Assembly (NCBI GenBank): GCA_963573305.1
Contig: OY754329.1
Coordinates: 148,687,266 to 148,751,265 of the forward strand
From: Pyrrhosoma nymphula
Taxonomy: Eukaryota; Arthropoda; Insecta; Odonata; Coenagrionidae
DNA length: 64,000 nucleotides
Direction of reading: 5' to 3'
In this document: positions 48,054-59,905 of the stretch, one piece after another
How positions within the stretch are numbered: position 1 is the stretch's first letter
How the letters are laid out: each line of letters opens with the position of its first letter
Made by a program: the position numbers and the translations under genes
The notes under the pieces: model-generated
Told to the model about the DNA's origin: nothing
Databases searched by the model: none
Seen by the model: only the letters and a program-made list of their open reading frames with translations

Positions 48054-51000
48054 TAAAGGTTGCGACATAGCCTCATTCCTTAGAGCGCTAAAAAAACAAA
48101 TTCAACCGCTACCAAAAACATATTCTCGCCCGATTCGCTTGGTTTTATGTAGTATACTTGACGGGTAGCTGAAAAATGTCATTGACCATTTTCACTTCCA
48201 GCTCTTGCAACACATGCAACCTTGAGATCTCATTTCCGCAGTTACAGGACCTTGTTCAGTGGGACAAGGTACCGCACCAAGGTAGAGAAAGCATGAGAGA
48301 CCTTGGGAGCCATGAGGTTGACTGACCAAACTAATCAAATCAAGATTATGACACAGGTAGCAAATCAGTCTGTAGAAGAGTCAGTCAGACTTCTCTCGCC
48401 CTCGTCACCGATTGGAGAACTAAAATAAATGAATAGCTGGCAGAATTCAAAGGTTCTTTTCTTTTCTTTGGCATTGAAAAGGCCGAGAAAAATACATGAG
48501 AATTCCTTACACTTGGCGAAAGATTGGAGTTGCGAGGGGAGGCTGAGTGTTGCGCAACAGAGAATTAAGAAAGAAAGATGGGATTGGTGACGTGACCTGA
48601 ATGGAGCAGACTTGGGCAGTGATTCATGAAACGTCAAAACGAACTCAGACAGCTGCTATAAGTGATGCCTCCACATTAAAGTCAAGGAATAATCTTCTCC
48701 AAATGTATAAAACGGCACATTTTAGTCTTAAGATAAATTGCATTAGCGTTCCACTGGTGCTCAATTCATTTACAGGCCAAGGTTCATAGACTACGTTTTC
48801 AGTACTGCTGAGGAAATATTCAACTATGGACTATGCAACCACTTCTATTCAGGTATTCCTCGCCCATATGGCACAAACATTACCTAATCAGAGGAAGTAT
48901 TAGTTGATGGACATTTTTTCAAGATATATTCCCCACAATTCACGCATAAGTTTTTACTCTGGCAAATTTAACAGGTAATAATAATATATCGTCCGGACGA
49001 ATATATTATATCATGAAATAGAGCAAGCTCATGGAATTGTGATTTCAATATCACTTCCTAGATTCAGAATCTGTAAACCTGGTGGTCCTTTATGCAAAGA
49101 CACTCTTTAGCATTCGATAAAATTTCAAGTCGCTGTTTCATGTAATTTCCTGAGGCATAACCTCGGGAACCTTCCATGCTACTCACCATGCATGACTTGA
49201 ACATAAAGTTCAATATTTAAGTTAAAAATAGGGATAAGAAGTTAATATCTAATTCCAATCGCTTTCAGGGCAAATAACGAGACGTGTGTGAATGATTTGT
49301 CGATTTTCAGAGTATTCCAATTAATTAACATTGGTAGATAAAATGATGATCCGCCGAAAGAATAAAATTAAGCTCGGCCGCAGCTAATCTCTATCGGATA
49401 TGATTCTTACCATCCTCTTTTCTGTGTTTATTTGAAGTGAATCACTAAAGAGCACCAACTTTTGTGAATGACGAGAACTAAGGGTTGGAGAGGCAAAGAA
49501 TGAAACATGTAGACTTAGACAAGACCTCTCAGGGAACGGTAGGAAAACGATGCTCGCACAGCTGGAGACGATGGTGTGAAAAGAAATCTGAATGTCAGTC
49601 GCGGTAAAACATATTCTGTCATTCATTTCGCTAATGCCTTAATTGGAATTTAAAGAGCTCACAAACGCAGAAACATTGGAGACATACGGGTTATGGGAAC
49701 AATATTTTAGTGTTAAGCCTAATGCATACAAATTTAATTCCTTACGGCGAGACTTTGGTGAATTAATTCATTTTCACAGTGAAATCCCGTGCATGCAAAC
49801 ACACTCATCTTCCCCATCATTATTTGCTCTGAAAGACAACACCATACAAAGCACTCCATCATCGTCGAGTACAAAAAGTGTGTTCTTTCCAAGGGCCAAT
49901 TCGTTGCATTGACCCCCACCTAGGGAGGGAAGGAAAGCTTTCAGTCACCAAATGGACGTTTTCGGGTGCAGGAGATGGTAAGGATGAGCAAGGTGGAAGG
50001 CCGTGAATTGTCCAGCAGAGAAGGGAGGGTGAGGAGCGTAAGAGGATCTCCTTTGTCATGCGATGGACGAATCCGAGAGTTTCAAGGGCGTCCACACGGT
50101 GTCCTTAGTCCCAACCCTACAGGCGTGTGTCACAAGAATGTGAGGTGCCCACCTGATGTTTGGCTAAGACTGGTCAAGAGCCTTTTTAAAAATCTTCGTC
50201 CTCTAAGCACATTCTTTATTCTTTGGATGCCACGCCCCGTTTTTCCTAATTAAGTTTATAATTTTAATATAAACACGATAAACCGCTGGATTCATGTGTA
50301 GAACTCGCCTTCAAGAAGGCGACTCAGTGAGTCAAAGCAAATATTTAATCCCACCTTATTGTAAGCGTTGTATAAATAATAATGCTTTTACTGATGGCCT
50401 CAGCCATTAAAAAAACGAATTATGGTACAAAATGTGCAGATTAGTCCACGAGTATATGAGCCGTTGAGAGCAAAAGTGGTGTAAGTCAGTTTTCTGCCAT
50501 ATTTTAGTTTGACACACAGAAGTATTTCTCTACCTGTATTCTGTTTTGTGCATGAGTGATGTAGGTGTATCTCGGTGTTTTTTTTTTCAAAATAAAGTGG
50601 CACTTAGGATTAAATTTTTTTAATTATTTCACTTTAAGCCTTGTTTTCCAAAAAGTGACAATTTTGACTAGCACCATTCTTGCTCTCAACAGCTCATATT
50701 TTAATCCACTCTTTTCCCTTTTTCCAAGCATAGGCCAAATGAAACCCTATTTGCATTGAATATCCGGATTTTGACTTCAATTATTGTAGTAATTGACCAC
50801 TAACAAAAATAAGATGTGCAGGTTCTTATATTTTATAATTATTCAATGCCCTGGGAGAATTATTTGCTTCTTATAAACAGTTTTCCGCAGGATTGGAATT
50901 TATATTAAATTGAAAAATTGGCTCTTCTCCCCATATGCCATCCATGCTTGCATTTAGGTAATACAAAGTGATTTCAGTTTGCAAAAAAAATTGACGCAGA

Positions 51001-51972
51001 AAGGTACCATTTTGTTGTTCGAATCAAACATAGACATATCCTTTTTCTGTAGGTAAGAGGCCAGAATATGAATTTAATAACATTTAAGTCTCTTACAGTG
51101 TAACAACATGAAAACCACATTTATGTATAAGCACCCTTCAAACACCGCAATTCTATATGAGCAACCTTAAAAGACAAGGTTCATATTTAAACACGAGGCA
51201 CCAATCAACGGGAATTTGAATCTGAGATCGAGCAGTAAAAAACTTCCCGTAGCACATTCTCAGCCCGAATAGTGTAATCTCACGATGGATGAATAGCACC
51301 GAGAATCAATGTGGAGGGTCACGATGCGCGTAAATCATTAAAAAGAAGCGAAAAGAGTCTCGGAAGATCGTGCATTTTATCTGCATGACTCATCTCGAAA
51401 CCGCGAGATGATCTCATGCAGATGATAGTGCTCCCATAAAACAGTGCGACACGGTGAATTAACTTGTCAGAGGGCATCCGGCTGTCCGTCCGTCAAACCC
51501 CTTTCTTTTTTTCTAAGGGGGGATGCGGTCACACGCACGAATCGGTCAAGTCCCGTCGGGATCGAGTCGAGGGCATCCCACGTCAACCTTGGGGGATGAA
51601 GAAGGACCGGATCTCATTCTTTTTCAGTCGCGGTCAGGCATGCGTGGAGGAGAATTGGAAAAAAAATCGCCAAGAGGAGGAGCTTCCAAGAAGATTCACG
51701 AGAAAAAAGGGAGAATAAATTGGAAGGGGAGGCGAGACACAGTGCCCGCGAGCATAAATACACGACCTTGCGAGGGAGGAGTTGATTTTTTCCCTCTCTT
51801 TCAAATTGCTGGCGAGAGACCGGTGAACCCAAGGCGGATGCTCCCGAGGGCTGGTGAAGGGACGCGAGCCAAGAATCTCCCTCCCTTCGACGGGGACGGA
51901 AAAGGTACGCCATTCCCCCCACAATTCCTACCCCCGGACGGACGGAGGCGAGAGCTTAACTGCTTCCCGTTG
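48054..51972. other. non-coding; CpG-rich patch at about 51460-51970
   Basis: Mostly AT-rich with nothing recognised. The last 500 bp before the hAT-like element are clearly richer in G, C and CpG and hold an open frame of 150 codons (51523-51975) with Arg/Gly/Pro-rich, domain-free sequence, also open on the other strand; I treat it as compositional. Confidence 0.5.
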
Positions 51973-52587
51973 TAGAGATGGGATAAATACCGGTATTTTT
52001 AATTATGGGGTACTATTTGTTGTCGAATCAGTACCACTGAATAGTACTGTGCAGAGATAATACCAAAGGTATTGGTGCTGAAAGTACCTATATCCATTAA
52101 TTGTACGCAAAAAGCAGTTCAGAAAATATTTTTTACATTTTACTATGGCGGTATAACCAATCCCAAAAAAGGAAGTTCATTTATGCATTGGATAGTCCGA
52201 GGTTTGAAATTACGAGTGCCTATTTTCAGTGTAAAATAGGTATCTAGAGAGATGGATGCTTTATTTCCCATGAAATCGTCATTGTGAAAACTCCTCGATG
52301 ATATTCTTCTCAGATATTCATAGTGCTGGTAATATAGTGTAACAATTCGTTGAACGTTGTACCACAAAGTAGATCCTTCAACAGTTGAAGTAATAGTGTA
52401 ACAATGTTTAGAAATACCGGAGTAATCAGGTTAAATGTGCCCTAATTTTTAATTAATAAATTCGCTTAAACAACCAAGCGAATACCTCGATCATTATATT
52501 TTTCGTGAGTTACACTGGATCAGTAATCCTATTGCTTTAAAATACTCTGAAAAATACCGGAATTTTCTGAAATACCACCGATACATA
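51973..52587. mobile_element. non-autonomous hAT-like element
   Basis: The flanks are TCCCGTTG (51965-51972) and GCCCGTTG (52588-52595), an 8-bp duplication with one mismatch, the size made by hAT transposases. The left end begins TAGAGATGGGATAAATACCG; the right end, read inward, begins TATGTATCGGTGGTATTT. Terminal similarity is weak (T-A and scattered matches), as in many hATs, but subterminal ACCGGTATTTTT and its reverse form AAAAATACCGGAATTTT occur near the ends, a motif common in insect hAT MITEs. No transposase frame is present in the 615 bp. Confidence 0.6.
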
Positions 52588-54112
52588 GCCCGTTGTCTCC
52601 GCTCGCGCGAAGGCCACGCGGGGGAGTGATTGTTTGAGAGGGCGGGCGCATATGATTAGCAGAGTAAATACGCAAAGATCCACGCTGCCAGAGAAATGAT
52701 GAAGGAACTGAACGTTACGGTAAGAAGGTCCATCCAAGGCCGCTCACTGCATGCGGGGGATAGGGATTATGTGATGCCTTCGCAATGACCCTGAGACAGA
52801 AGGGCGATCGTGTTCGAGGAAGGGCGGTCTCGAACCGTCGAGTGAAATGAAGCTAGAACCTAGCTATTCCGAGAAAATATGCATTTTTAAGTAGTTTGAC
52901 CGAGATATCACTAATCATAAAATTCAATGAGTTCGGCCTCCTTATTGAAAAAAAATACGATTCTGACATGCACATTGCGTAAAATATGTTTCGGTACATT
53001 TTTAAACTATTTTCTCAATCAGTTTGAAAATCAATTTATTACTCTCCGAAATAGTAAGTACATTAGAATCGAAAACAATGTGCAGGTTGTGTGGACGTTT
53101 TCAGCGTACGGCGTGAAACAAATGAAACAAACCCTCTAAAATGTATATTAAGTTAATTACTGATAAATTAATTCATAAAACAAAACTTTGCAGTAATCGA
53201 TGTTTACTTTTTACTTCATTCTTCTTACTACTGCTAAATTTTTAAAAAGAATTTTAAAATGATATCTAAATCTATAATATGACAAGAGAAAATATAAATA
53301 TGGCTAGAGAAAAATCCCTTAACGGAGTATGAAAAAATTTCCTGATCGCATGTTACTCGTGACAGTGTGGGACAACATCTTCTGTGGCGATCTATCCATA
53401 CATCCGACAGTGTCTGAGCCTGGTCCGAAAAGCAATACCGTCGCTACAGTCGCTCCTTTTATCTGCCTCGTTAGTATTCATAGCAGTGTAATTGCGCGAG
53501 ATGTAAACGGCGAGCAAAGCGTATGAGATCAGCGTAACCATTCCAAAGTAATTCAAGGAGCGTCTGCAGTGGCGAGATGGCAAGCAGAAGAATATATACA
53601 TTAACAGACGTCAAGTACTCCTTCGTAATTAGATGTTCCAGGCGAACAAAGAAAGCAGATGACAAAAGGATGGATAAGCCTTCGATTGACGGCACGCATA
53701 AAACTCCGTTCAATTAAAGAATTCCATCTGACATTTCGCGGGGAAGGAGGTGGGGCGGGCGGTAGGAAAATCAGAGCATCCCCAAAAATAGGCAGCGGAT
53801 TTTCCGTTTCCTTTTCATGGAATTCTCTGAATTACAGCCAACCCATGCCTGTTACATATATAGGTTGTGTACATCAATTATGCAATCAAAGTATTTGAAC
53901 CTCATAAAGTTATACCAGGTTGGAAACTTGTATGAATGAATATGCTACATTTTGGCGAACAGAATATACGTTTTTTTGTTTCCAGCCTATTCTTACTTAT
54001 TTTAAAGTTTCACGCCAATATGCACTGATTCATTTTGAGGTAGCCACATAAAGAGAGAAATACTTAAGGCTGTGTTTCAGAAAACTGGAGAAAATTTCCC
54101 CGTACTTTCTAT
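52588..54112. other. non-coding, nothing recognised
   Basis: GC-richer for about 250 bp after the hAT-like element, then AT-rich. No domain, RNA gene or repeat boundary identified. Confidence 0.5.
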
Positions 54113-54360
54113 CCTTGCGCAAATCTTGCTTCTGTTTCATTTGTCCATGCTCTCCATTTCTATGGACTCAATAACATTCATATTCTTCAGAGAGGCTTCC
54201 ACGACGTTCACTCATGAATTTCTATGTACACCTCATCGTGTATCAACATTCACACCACCGCCGTATACCTACTTGCTAATTCGGCTCTCATCCATTCTCT
54301 CCACAATACCAAACCAATGAAGCATATTCCTTTTGCCTTAGTGCACACATAAGCATCCAC
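54113..54360 (-). pseudogene. LINE C-terminal fragment, reverse strand
   Basis: On the minus strand one frame from about 54360 reads KRN-MLHWFGIVERMDESRIS, a stop, VYGGGVN, further stops, then VNVVEASLKNMNV, SIEMESMDK, TGA where Trp fits, and RSKICAR. The order WFGHVERM.., GG.., D.L.ASLK..NV, (A/S)MD(R/K).WR..IC is the C-terminal end of an RTE-like LINE family. Four in-frame stops and no RT domain mark it as a truncated dead copy. It differs in detail from the fragments at 16676, 30478 and 36343, so it may be another family. Confidence 0.6.
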
Positions 54361-54577
54361 ACCACATTCCTTCATGGCCCAATCATTTAGCACTCTACCT
54401 CTCTCATTTCTATCGCCTTCATATCGCGTTCACCTTGTACGCAGAAAGGCAAGGAATAATATACTGATACAACATGATGGGTTTGATAAATTTACCGAAA
54501 AACAAAATTAAAATTTTAAGGAAACCGGGACTAGCCACGGTAGTAACCTTTATGGAGTCACCCGCATGTGCACAGAA

Positions 54578-54762
54578 GTGCGATATTTCACAGGAGAAAA
54601 ATCATTCGCCTTGACCGGGATTCGAACCCGGATCCCGGTAAATAATCCACAGGGGAGAAGGACGAGGTAGATTAACTGTTTAAAGCACTCGGCGTGAAAT
54701 CGAGGGATCCGGGTTCGAATCCCGGTCAAGGCGAGTGATTTTTCTCCTGTGGAGTATCGCAC
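54578..54762. mobile_element. inverted pair of tRNA-like SINE heads
   Basis: Arms 54578-54636 and 54704-54762 are 59-bp near-perfect reverse complements. Each carries a polymerase III B box GGTTCGAATCC (plus strand 54712-54722, minus strand 54628-54618) inside a T-arm-like CCGGG…CCCGG, followed by the SINE-like GATTTTTCTCCTGTGG. The right unit extends back through a D-arm/anticodon-arm-like stretch (54668-54703, GGTAGATTAACTG … CTCGGCGTGAAATCGAG), whereas the left unit stops at the T arm. The anticodon loop lacks the usual T33 for any reading that closes the stem, so neither half is a functional tRNA. Head-to-head SINE heads, or a foldback made from one, both fit. Confidence 0.6.
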
Positions 54763-55820
54763 AAAATTAAAATTTCTCAGAGTGAGATTTTTAGCTTCAT
54801 ATTTGCTTTCCAATGGAAGACTTATTTATTCACCTTGATAAACAAGAAATAATCACCTTCAAGAATAAGTTTTAATCGCCATATTATAGATGAATCAAAA
54901 CAGTATCACATGACGAAAAATTCAGTCCTCCCTGAACCATTTGCAAGAGAACAATCGAGGAGCAATTAAATTATTTAAAAACCTTATTCGTTCATTCTGC
55001 TTACGTACACACCGTGTGAAAGAGGCCTAACGTCGGCTGCGGCTTCAAGAATGTTCCGATATCTACCTCTTTCAAAAATCACTACGGAAGAAAGCTTCCA
55101 AGGACGTGAGGCCTTCGTTGAACGCAGATCCCTCCCTCCTTCATCCTTGATAATCCTAAAATCTTCCAAATCTACAGTTTGAGGACGTAATGTATCTCGT
55201 CGCTTCCACTAATTGTAAGAACCAGGAGAACGGAAGAAAAATGTGCTCGTGATGATAATAGACATAAAAATAACATATGATTAGCGAACTAGCGAAGTAT
55301 ATACTTATAAGTATACTTAAATATCATTCTCATGACAGTATGAATAAGCAAGGTTTCATAAAAAAGCTTAATTATCTCTCAATAGATACATGCCCTGTGC
55401 CTTATTTTTCGTGTGAAATGTGTTAAAAGTACGAGATGTTTAAAACTTATTTCCCCACACGTTATAAACATATATATGAACTTTTAGATATTCACACTTC
55501 CGCAATATATATTATTTTTTATCACTTCGGAATTGGAGTAAGCTAAAAGTAAATTTTTTGTTATTCTTTTCCTTCTAGTATTATTTTTTATTGCTCGGAA
55601 TTGTTCAGTTTCTTAGGGACAACAATTTTTTCCACTATCTTACTCTTGGTGCTTCTGACTACCCACTACTTCCAGTTTATTTTTTATTACCTTTGATTTG
55701 GCAGGAAAATATCAAGAAAAGTTTGTGAACTTTCCTGGAACACGAGGAATAATGTAGACTCTCGGCCTATTATATAATGAATAAAACGTAGTCTTCAGAA
55801 ACTTTGTGGTATTCCATCAC
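54763..55820. other. non-coding, nothing recognised
   Basis: AT-rich DNA with two TTATTTTTTAT-type patches near 55510 and 55580. No gene or bounded element seen. Confidence 0.5.
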
Positions 55821-55943
55821 AACAATTTATTACAGCGAGGAAACTTTTACAAACCACATAACAATAAACTCAACCACGACCCGGGTTTCAACGGCTAAGC
55901 GTCATCGTGGTTTGTAAAAGTTTCCTCGCTGTAATAAATTGTT
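55821..55943. mobile_element. foldback with perfect 37-bp arms and hammerhead-like core
   Basis: The arms 55821-55857 and 55907-55943 are exact reverse complements (AACAATTTATTACAGCG … CGCTGTAATAAATTGTT). The 49-bp core holds a hammerhead-like motif on the minus strand (55910-55874) and a linker containing ATAACAATAAACTC. The architecture repeats that of 43686-43856 with unrelated sequence: inverted arms, short core, hammerhead box. Perfect arms suggest recent formation or gene-conversion-like maintenance. No protein is encoded. Confidence 0.6.
55874..55910 (-). ncRNA. compact hammerhead-ribozyme-like motif (minus strand)
   Basis: Minus-strand order: AACCAC (stem I, running in from 55912), GATGA where CTGATGA is expected (the C may be the last base of the stem and one T is missing), a stem-II-like ACG-cttagc-CGT, GAAA, a minimal stem III ACC-CG-GGT, then C (cleavage nucleotide) and GTGGTT pairing with AACCAC. 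GTC is the preferred hammerhead cleavage triplet. The missing T in the first box is a serious defect, so this copy may be inactive, but the remaining parts are in the right order and spacing. Confidence 0.45.
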
Positions 55944-57513
55944 ATTATATAATGCGCCCCGGATCACTAGTGCAAGTGCGTTTTACCGTACGTCTATATA
56001 ATAGAATCTCCTTGACCTCTCAAGGGGAACAAAATTTCTTTCCGACCTTTGTCGTCGTGACGCTGCGGCCGGTATATTGCTAAATTAAAAAATTAAACTC
56101 TTGCGCAGGTGTCAGAGTCTTCAAAGCCCGAGATGACGCGGAAGTTAGCTATCTATGGGTGTGCTAATCTCTGTGGGAATGGTAGGAAGAGAGTATTCTA
56201 GAATAGATTGAGCCACTCATAGCCATAATCATTCATTCGATGGGTAGAATGATGATAAGGACAGAGGGCAAAGATCACCAAGAGCTAAGCTGGGGAAACC
56301 ACGCGTTAGGGCCACATACAACCCCTTTCCCTTCCCTCCTGTATCGCCTCTAGTTCACCTGGTAAATTTCGTTGCCAGAAAAATGCACACATCTTGGATT
56401 GGACTGAAAGTGGCCTAATTTAGACCATAGGCAACAGGAAATGCTATGTTGCAATAGTCAAGGTGAGGTTATTACGTGGGTTTGAAGGCCGCGTAGTTCG
56501 CCAGCGCATGACTGGTGTTTACGGTGATTAAGGTAACGGCATTTCAAAAAGTGCCCATACTATCGCCGAGTATTGCGAAGAATGCGTTACCACAGCTGGA
56601 ATCTCTTCAAACCCAAGGGTGGCATCCCCAGAGAGCACGCGCGTGATAGGAGGATGGCAATATACAGCGTTAAACACTTTGAAGTTGTCGATTATTTCCT
56701 CAGGAGAGCATTTTTCTAACGTGTTTCGCCTCTCTGGAAGACGCTTTAGAAGTAATCACCGAGAGCCAAAAAAAAAAGAGAAGCTTCTAAGGGGAAGGAG
56801 TTGTCGAGAAATGGCTTCGTCCGACGGCTTTGGTGGGAGATTTGATGGATACAACATGGAATGAAATGCGCTACATGTCGAGCTTCGGGCGATCGATCCC
56901 ACATGCGCATAAACCGCTGCAATCATCACTACAGCAAGATACCGAGTATGTTATTTGAAAAAAAAACTCTAATCAAGAAACCTTACCTGACTATAAACGC
57001 CATATTTTTTCCTCGAGGTTTTTTTTGCAATAGCGCAATCTGATAACTTTAATTTGTACCTAGAATGTTTGTATTACTACTGAACCTACTATTTTCATAT
57101 CACTTACTCAGGGAGAAAACTTTTTCTCCATGGCAATAACATAAAATGACTACGAATATTTTTACTTCATCATTCTTCTTTCCAGAGATTTTGTTATGCT
57201 TATAATGTTGTTAGCTCAAAAGTTAGCGAAAAAAGGCTAAATCAGAGAGTAATGATTAGCCTATTCAAGAGTTTGCACAGTTCTTGCTGTTGAATGATAA
57301 AACAAGTTGCACCTACCTTTACCGGTTGACCACCTCCAATATATTTATATTACTAATTCACTTTTAGTCCAGTCAATGAACGCCCAAAAATGGGTTGTAG
57401 AGGACATGGAAGAGGACAGAGACCAAACGTCAGGTTTGGGGTTGATATGAGGTAAACATACTAAAAGTCCCCGGACCTACGAGGTGTGCGGGGGGGAAGG
57501 AGGGGCGCAGAAG
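55944..57513. other. non-coding, nothing recognised
   Basis: Mixed composition with CpG-richer patches around 56040-56090 and 56600-56850. Open frames there have no domain. No RNA gene or bounded element identified. Confidence 0.5.
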
Positions 57514-58290
57514 GTCCCTTTTTTTGGTTTTTCGCTAATATCATGAAAACGGTGCGTCATAGTGAAAATATTACTGATTATAAAATTGAAGCAGACTAAA
57601 TTTACTATAATATAGTGTCTTTAACATTTATTTCTATTCCTCATAGTTATCGAGATACTTGCTAGCGAAAATTGTAAATTTTTTTTAAACGCTTAAATTC
57701 CTCACGTTTTTTGACAAACCTTTCCTTCTAGTGGCTCAGCCTTTAGTTTTACAGCAAAGTCCTGAGTAGAATAGTTGTACATAATAACATTACTATTAAA
57801 ATGAGACATTATTTAATATTTAATCTTTTACTGGTAAATAGTTACAGTAATTTGATATTTCTAGGTAAATTCCGGAATTTAGTAAGTAAACCGCACATCG
57901 CTCTTTCCCGTTTTTTTGGGTTTTATGTCATTAATATAGCTATAAGTTGTGTTAATATGCATAAATGGTAAGCTAATGTGAGTAATGACCTATATATACA
58001 GTAGGCTTATGTACACTCACTGTTTTCACACTATGTTATGGTACATACTGCCGCACCGAATCGAAAAAAGTAGGCCACAAGTCATTTTTTCAACATTTTA
58101 CGTGGAAGTTCGGTAAGCTGTTTTCGTACCATACAGTATATGGCCCACAATATAGTATACTACAATGGTCATTGTACTGCTCATAGTAATCTGTGGAATA
58201 TCATTTAATGTTTTATCTTTAACTGGTCAAAAGTTACAGAAATTTGAAATTTCTGGAGAAAGGAGAAAAAAAGGAGTAGTTGTATCGTTT
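57514..58290. repeat. diverged direct repeat, spacing about 395 bp
   Basis: CCCTTTTTTTGGTTTTTCGCTAA near 57516 corresponds to CCCGTTTTTTTGGGTTTTATG near 57907. About 290 bp further on, CATTATTTAATATTTAATC … GGTAAATAGTTACAG (57804-57870) corresponds to ATCATTTAATGTTTTATC … GGTCAAAAGTTACAG (58199-58258). The order and spacing are kept, so two old tandem units of about 395 bp are likely, the middles being too diverged to align by eye. Confidence 0.4.
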
Positions 58291-58400
58291 TTGTTAAATA
58301 TTTTGCATTGTTAAATCACTAACACACAACATACAATATTGAAACATTCGTTTTTACATCGTTGAAAGAATGAATTGTTTTCATACTTGCATTTGGTTAA

Positions 58401-58566
58401 CCTTTACACTTCGTTTTTTCCTCAAAATTACGTTTTATACTCCAAAATCTTCCAGTTTTGCCATTTTGCATTTGCTTTGCATTCTTGCACATGATTGTCC
58501 TTTACACTTCGTTTTTTCCTCAAAATTGCGTTTTTTACTCCAAAATCTTCCAGTTTTGCCATTTTG
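58401..58566. repeat. tandem duplication, 68-bp unit, period 98 bp
   Basis: 58401-58468 (CCTTTACACTTCGTTTTTTC … CAGTTTTGCCATTTTG) recurs at 58499-58566 with only a few substitutions. The 30 bp between the units may be the remainder of a 98-bp unit. No coding role; both units read through in several frames. Confidence 0.8.
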
Positions 58567-59561
58567 ACACTATAAGTTTTCATTTCCTTGGCAACCGCAG
58601 CATGGGTTTTAAACAGGAAATTATGCCCGAGGCCTTTCAGATTTAGAAAAAGTGTATACGTGAGAATTACAGCGAGATTTTTGTCAGAAAATTTTCCGAA
58701 CCGAAAATTTTTCATGTTTGTTCAATGATTCCTACGCGGTTTATGTATTCTGCAATTCACGCTATGTGGAGTCTTGTAATTCTATGCGACTATTTAAGTT
58801 TTTTCGTTATCCATTGAAATTTAACGGGCACCTTTCCTAGTAAATAAATAAAACTACGTCATTTCTTCATAAAGTCAAGCTGTTTAAAATACCCCACAGG
58901 CGGTATACTTTCTTAGGTACCTAAGACAAAAAGTAGTGGGAGGCCCTCGCATACTTACTGCCTCTGGAATGGATGGGATGGCTAACATGGACGGAAGCAG
59001 ATTAAGCGACTGTACAAGTAGAGACTTGAGAGAAGAGTACGGCCAGAATGAAGGCCGTAACGAAAGGGTGGCGGAGAGAGTGAGCGTATGAGTGCTGGGG
59101 GCGAGGAGGGGAAACGGGACGTGCATCACGCCTCGAACATTTCATCCTTCTCCACTTCGAGGGCGTCCCAGTGTCGCCGGCGCCTACTTCTTTGCTCGCA
59201 ACCATGGAATATAGAAGCCGTCTTCGCTGCTCTCATAGCTGTACACCACGGGGCTGCCTCGCGAAATTCTAAACCAATTCAGGTTTTTAAAAGTCGCCCC
59301 CACGTACATTCATATCGGGGAATTCAAGGAAGTTGCACCCATACTCCTCCGACGAGAATATTTCAGAGTTGTGCTTGATGAGCAAATACTAAAAAAATAT
59401 TTTTTATTGATGATAGATTTCATAGGAAGAAGCGGTTACCTGAGTAGAGGACAGGTGAGGAAACCTCGGCAACCTAATATTCGTATGGATAACTGCTGAT
59501 AAACTGAGTTTTTTATTCCACGGTTAGTAATAAAATTGGTTAAATACATATATTTTACCAT
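58567..59561. other. non-coding, nothing recognised
   Basis: A GC-richer patch at about 59030-59260 contains open frames on both strands without recognisable domains. No bounded element seen. Confidence 0.45.
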
Positions 59562-59905
59562 ATGAAAGCGCCATGTACTAAGTTCAAACTTGCGCAAGAG
59601 AAAATTTTTTGCTATCTGGGAAGTAGGATCACCAGTGATGGAAAAAACAAGAAAGGTATTGGCAGCAGAATACCCCAAGAAAAGAAGACACTCTACCAGA
59701 AGAGGTGTCTACTAACAGATATTAACAATAGCCTGGGCAATAACAGCTACAGAACAGAATAGATAGGAATCATTGGAAACGTGGTGTTATCTAAGGATAA
59801 TGGAGATGAAATGAACGGGGAAAATCACCGATGAAGACGTCCTATGAAGAGTCGGGGAGAATAGATGTGTAATGAGAACTCTGAGAAGAAGATGAGACAA
59901 ACTTA
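59562..59905 (+). pseudogene. LINE fragment with internal deletion
   Basis: The first frame (59562-59759) reads CTKFKLAQEKIFCYLGSRIT, SDGKNKKGIGSRI, KKTLYQKRCLL and a stop: the (F)KYLGS.I..DG….EI..RI..A…F…..LL segment just after the LINE reverse-transcriptase palm. The second frame (from about 59800) reads TGKITDEDVL, GENRCVMRTLRRR and DKLI with several TGA codons, the segment that is normally about 90 residues further on. The intervening part is therefore deleted. The second half matches 30478-30840 closely (ITD.(E/D)VL, GEN…R(T)…RR.DKLI). It is dead. Confidence 0.7.

Noticed and set aside
51523..51975. 150-codon open frame as a gene
   Set aside because: Compositional: GC-rich patch with several overlapping open frames on both strands and no recognisable motif.
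54668..54732. Functional tRNA gene
   Set aside because: The anticodon loop lacks T33 in any reading that closes the stem, the acceptor stem does not pair, and the sequence continues into a SINE-like flank.
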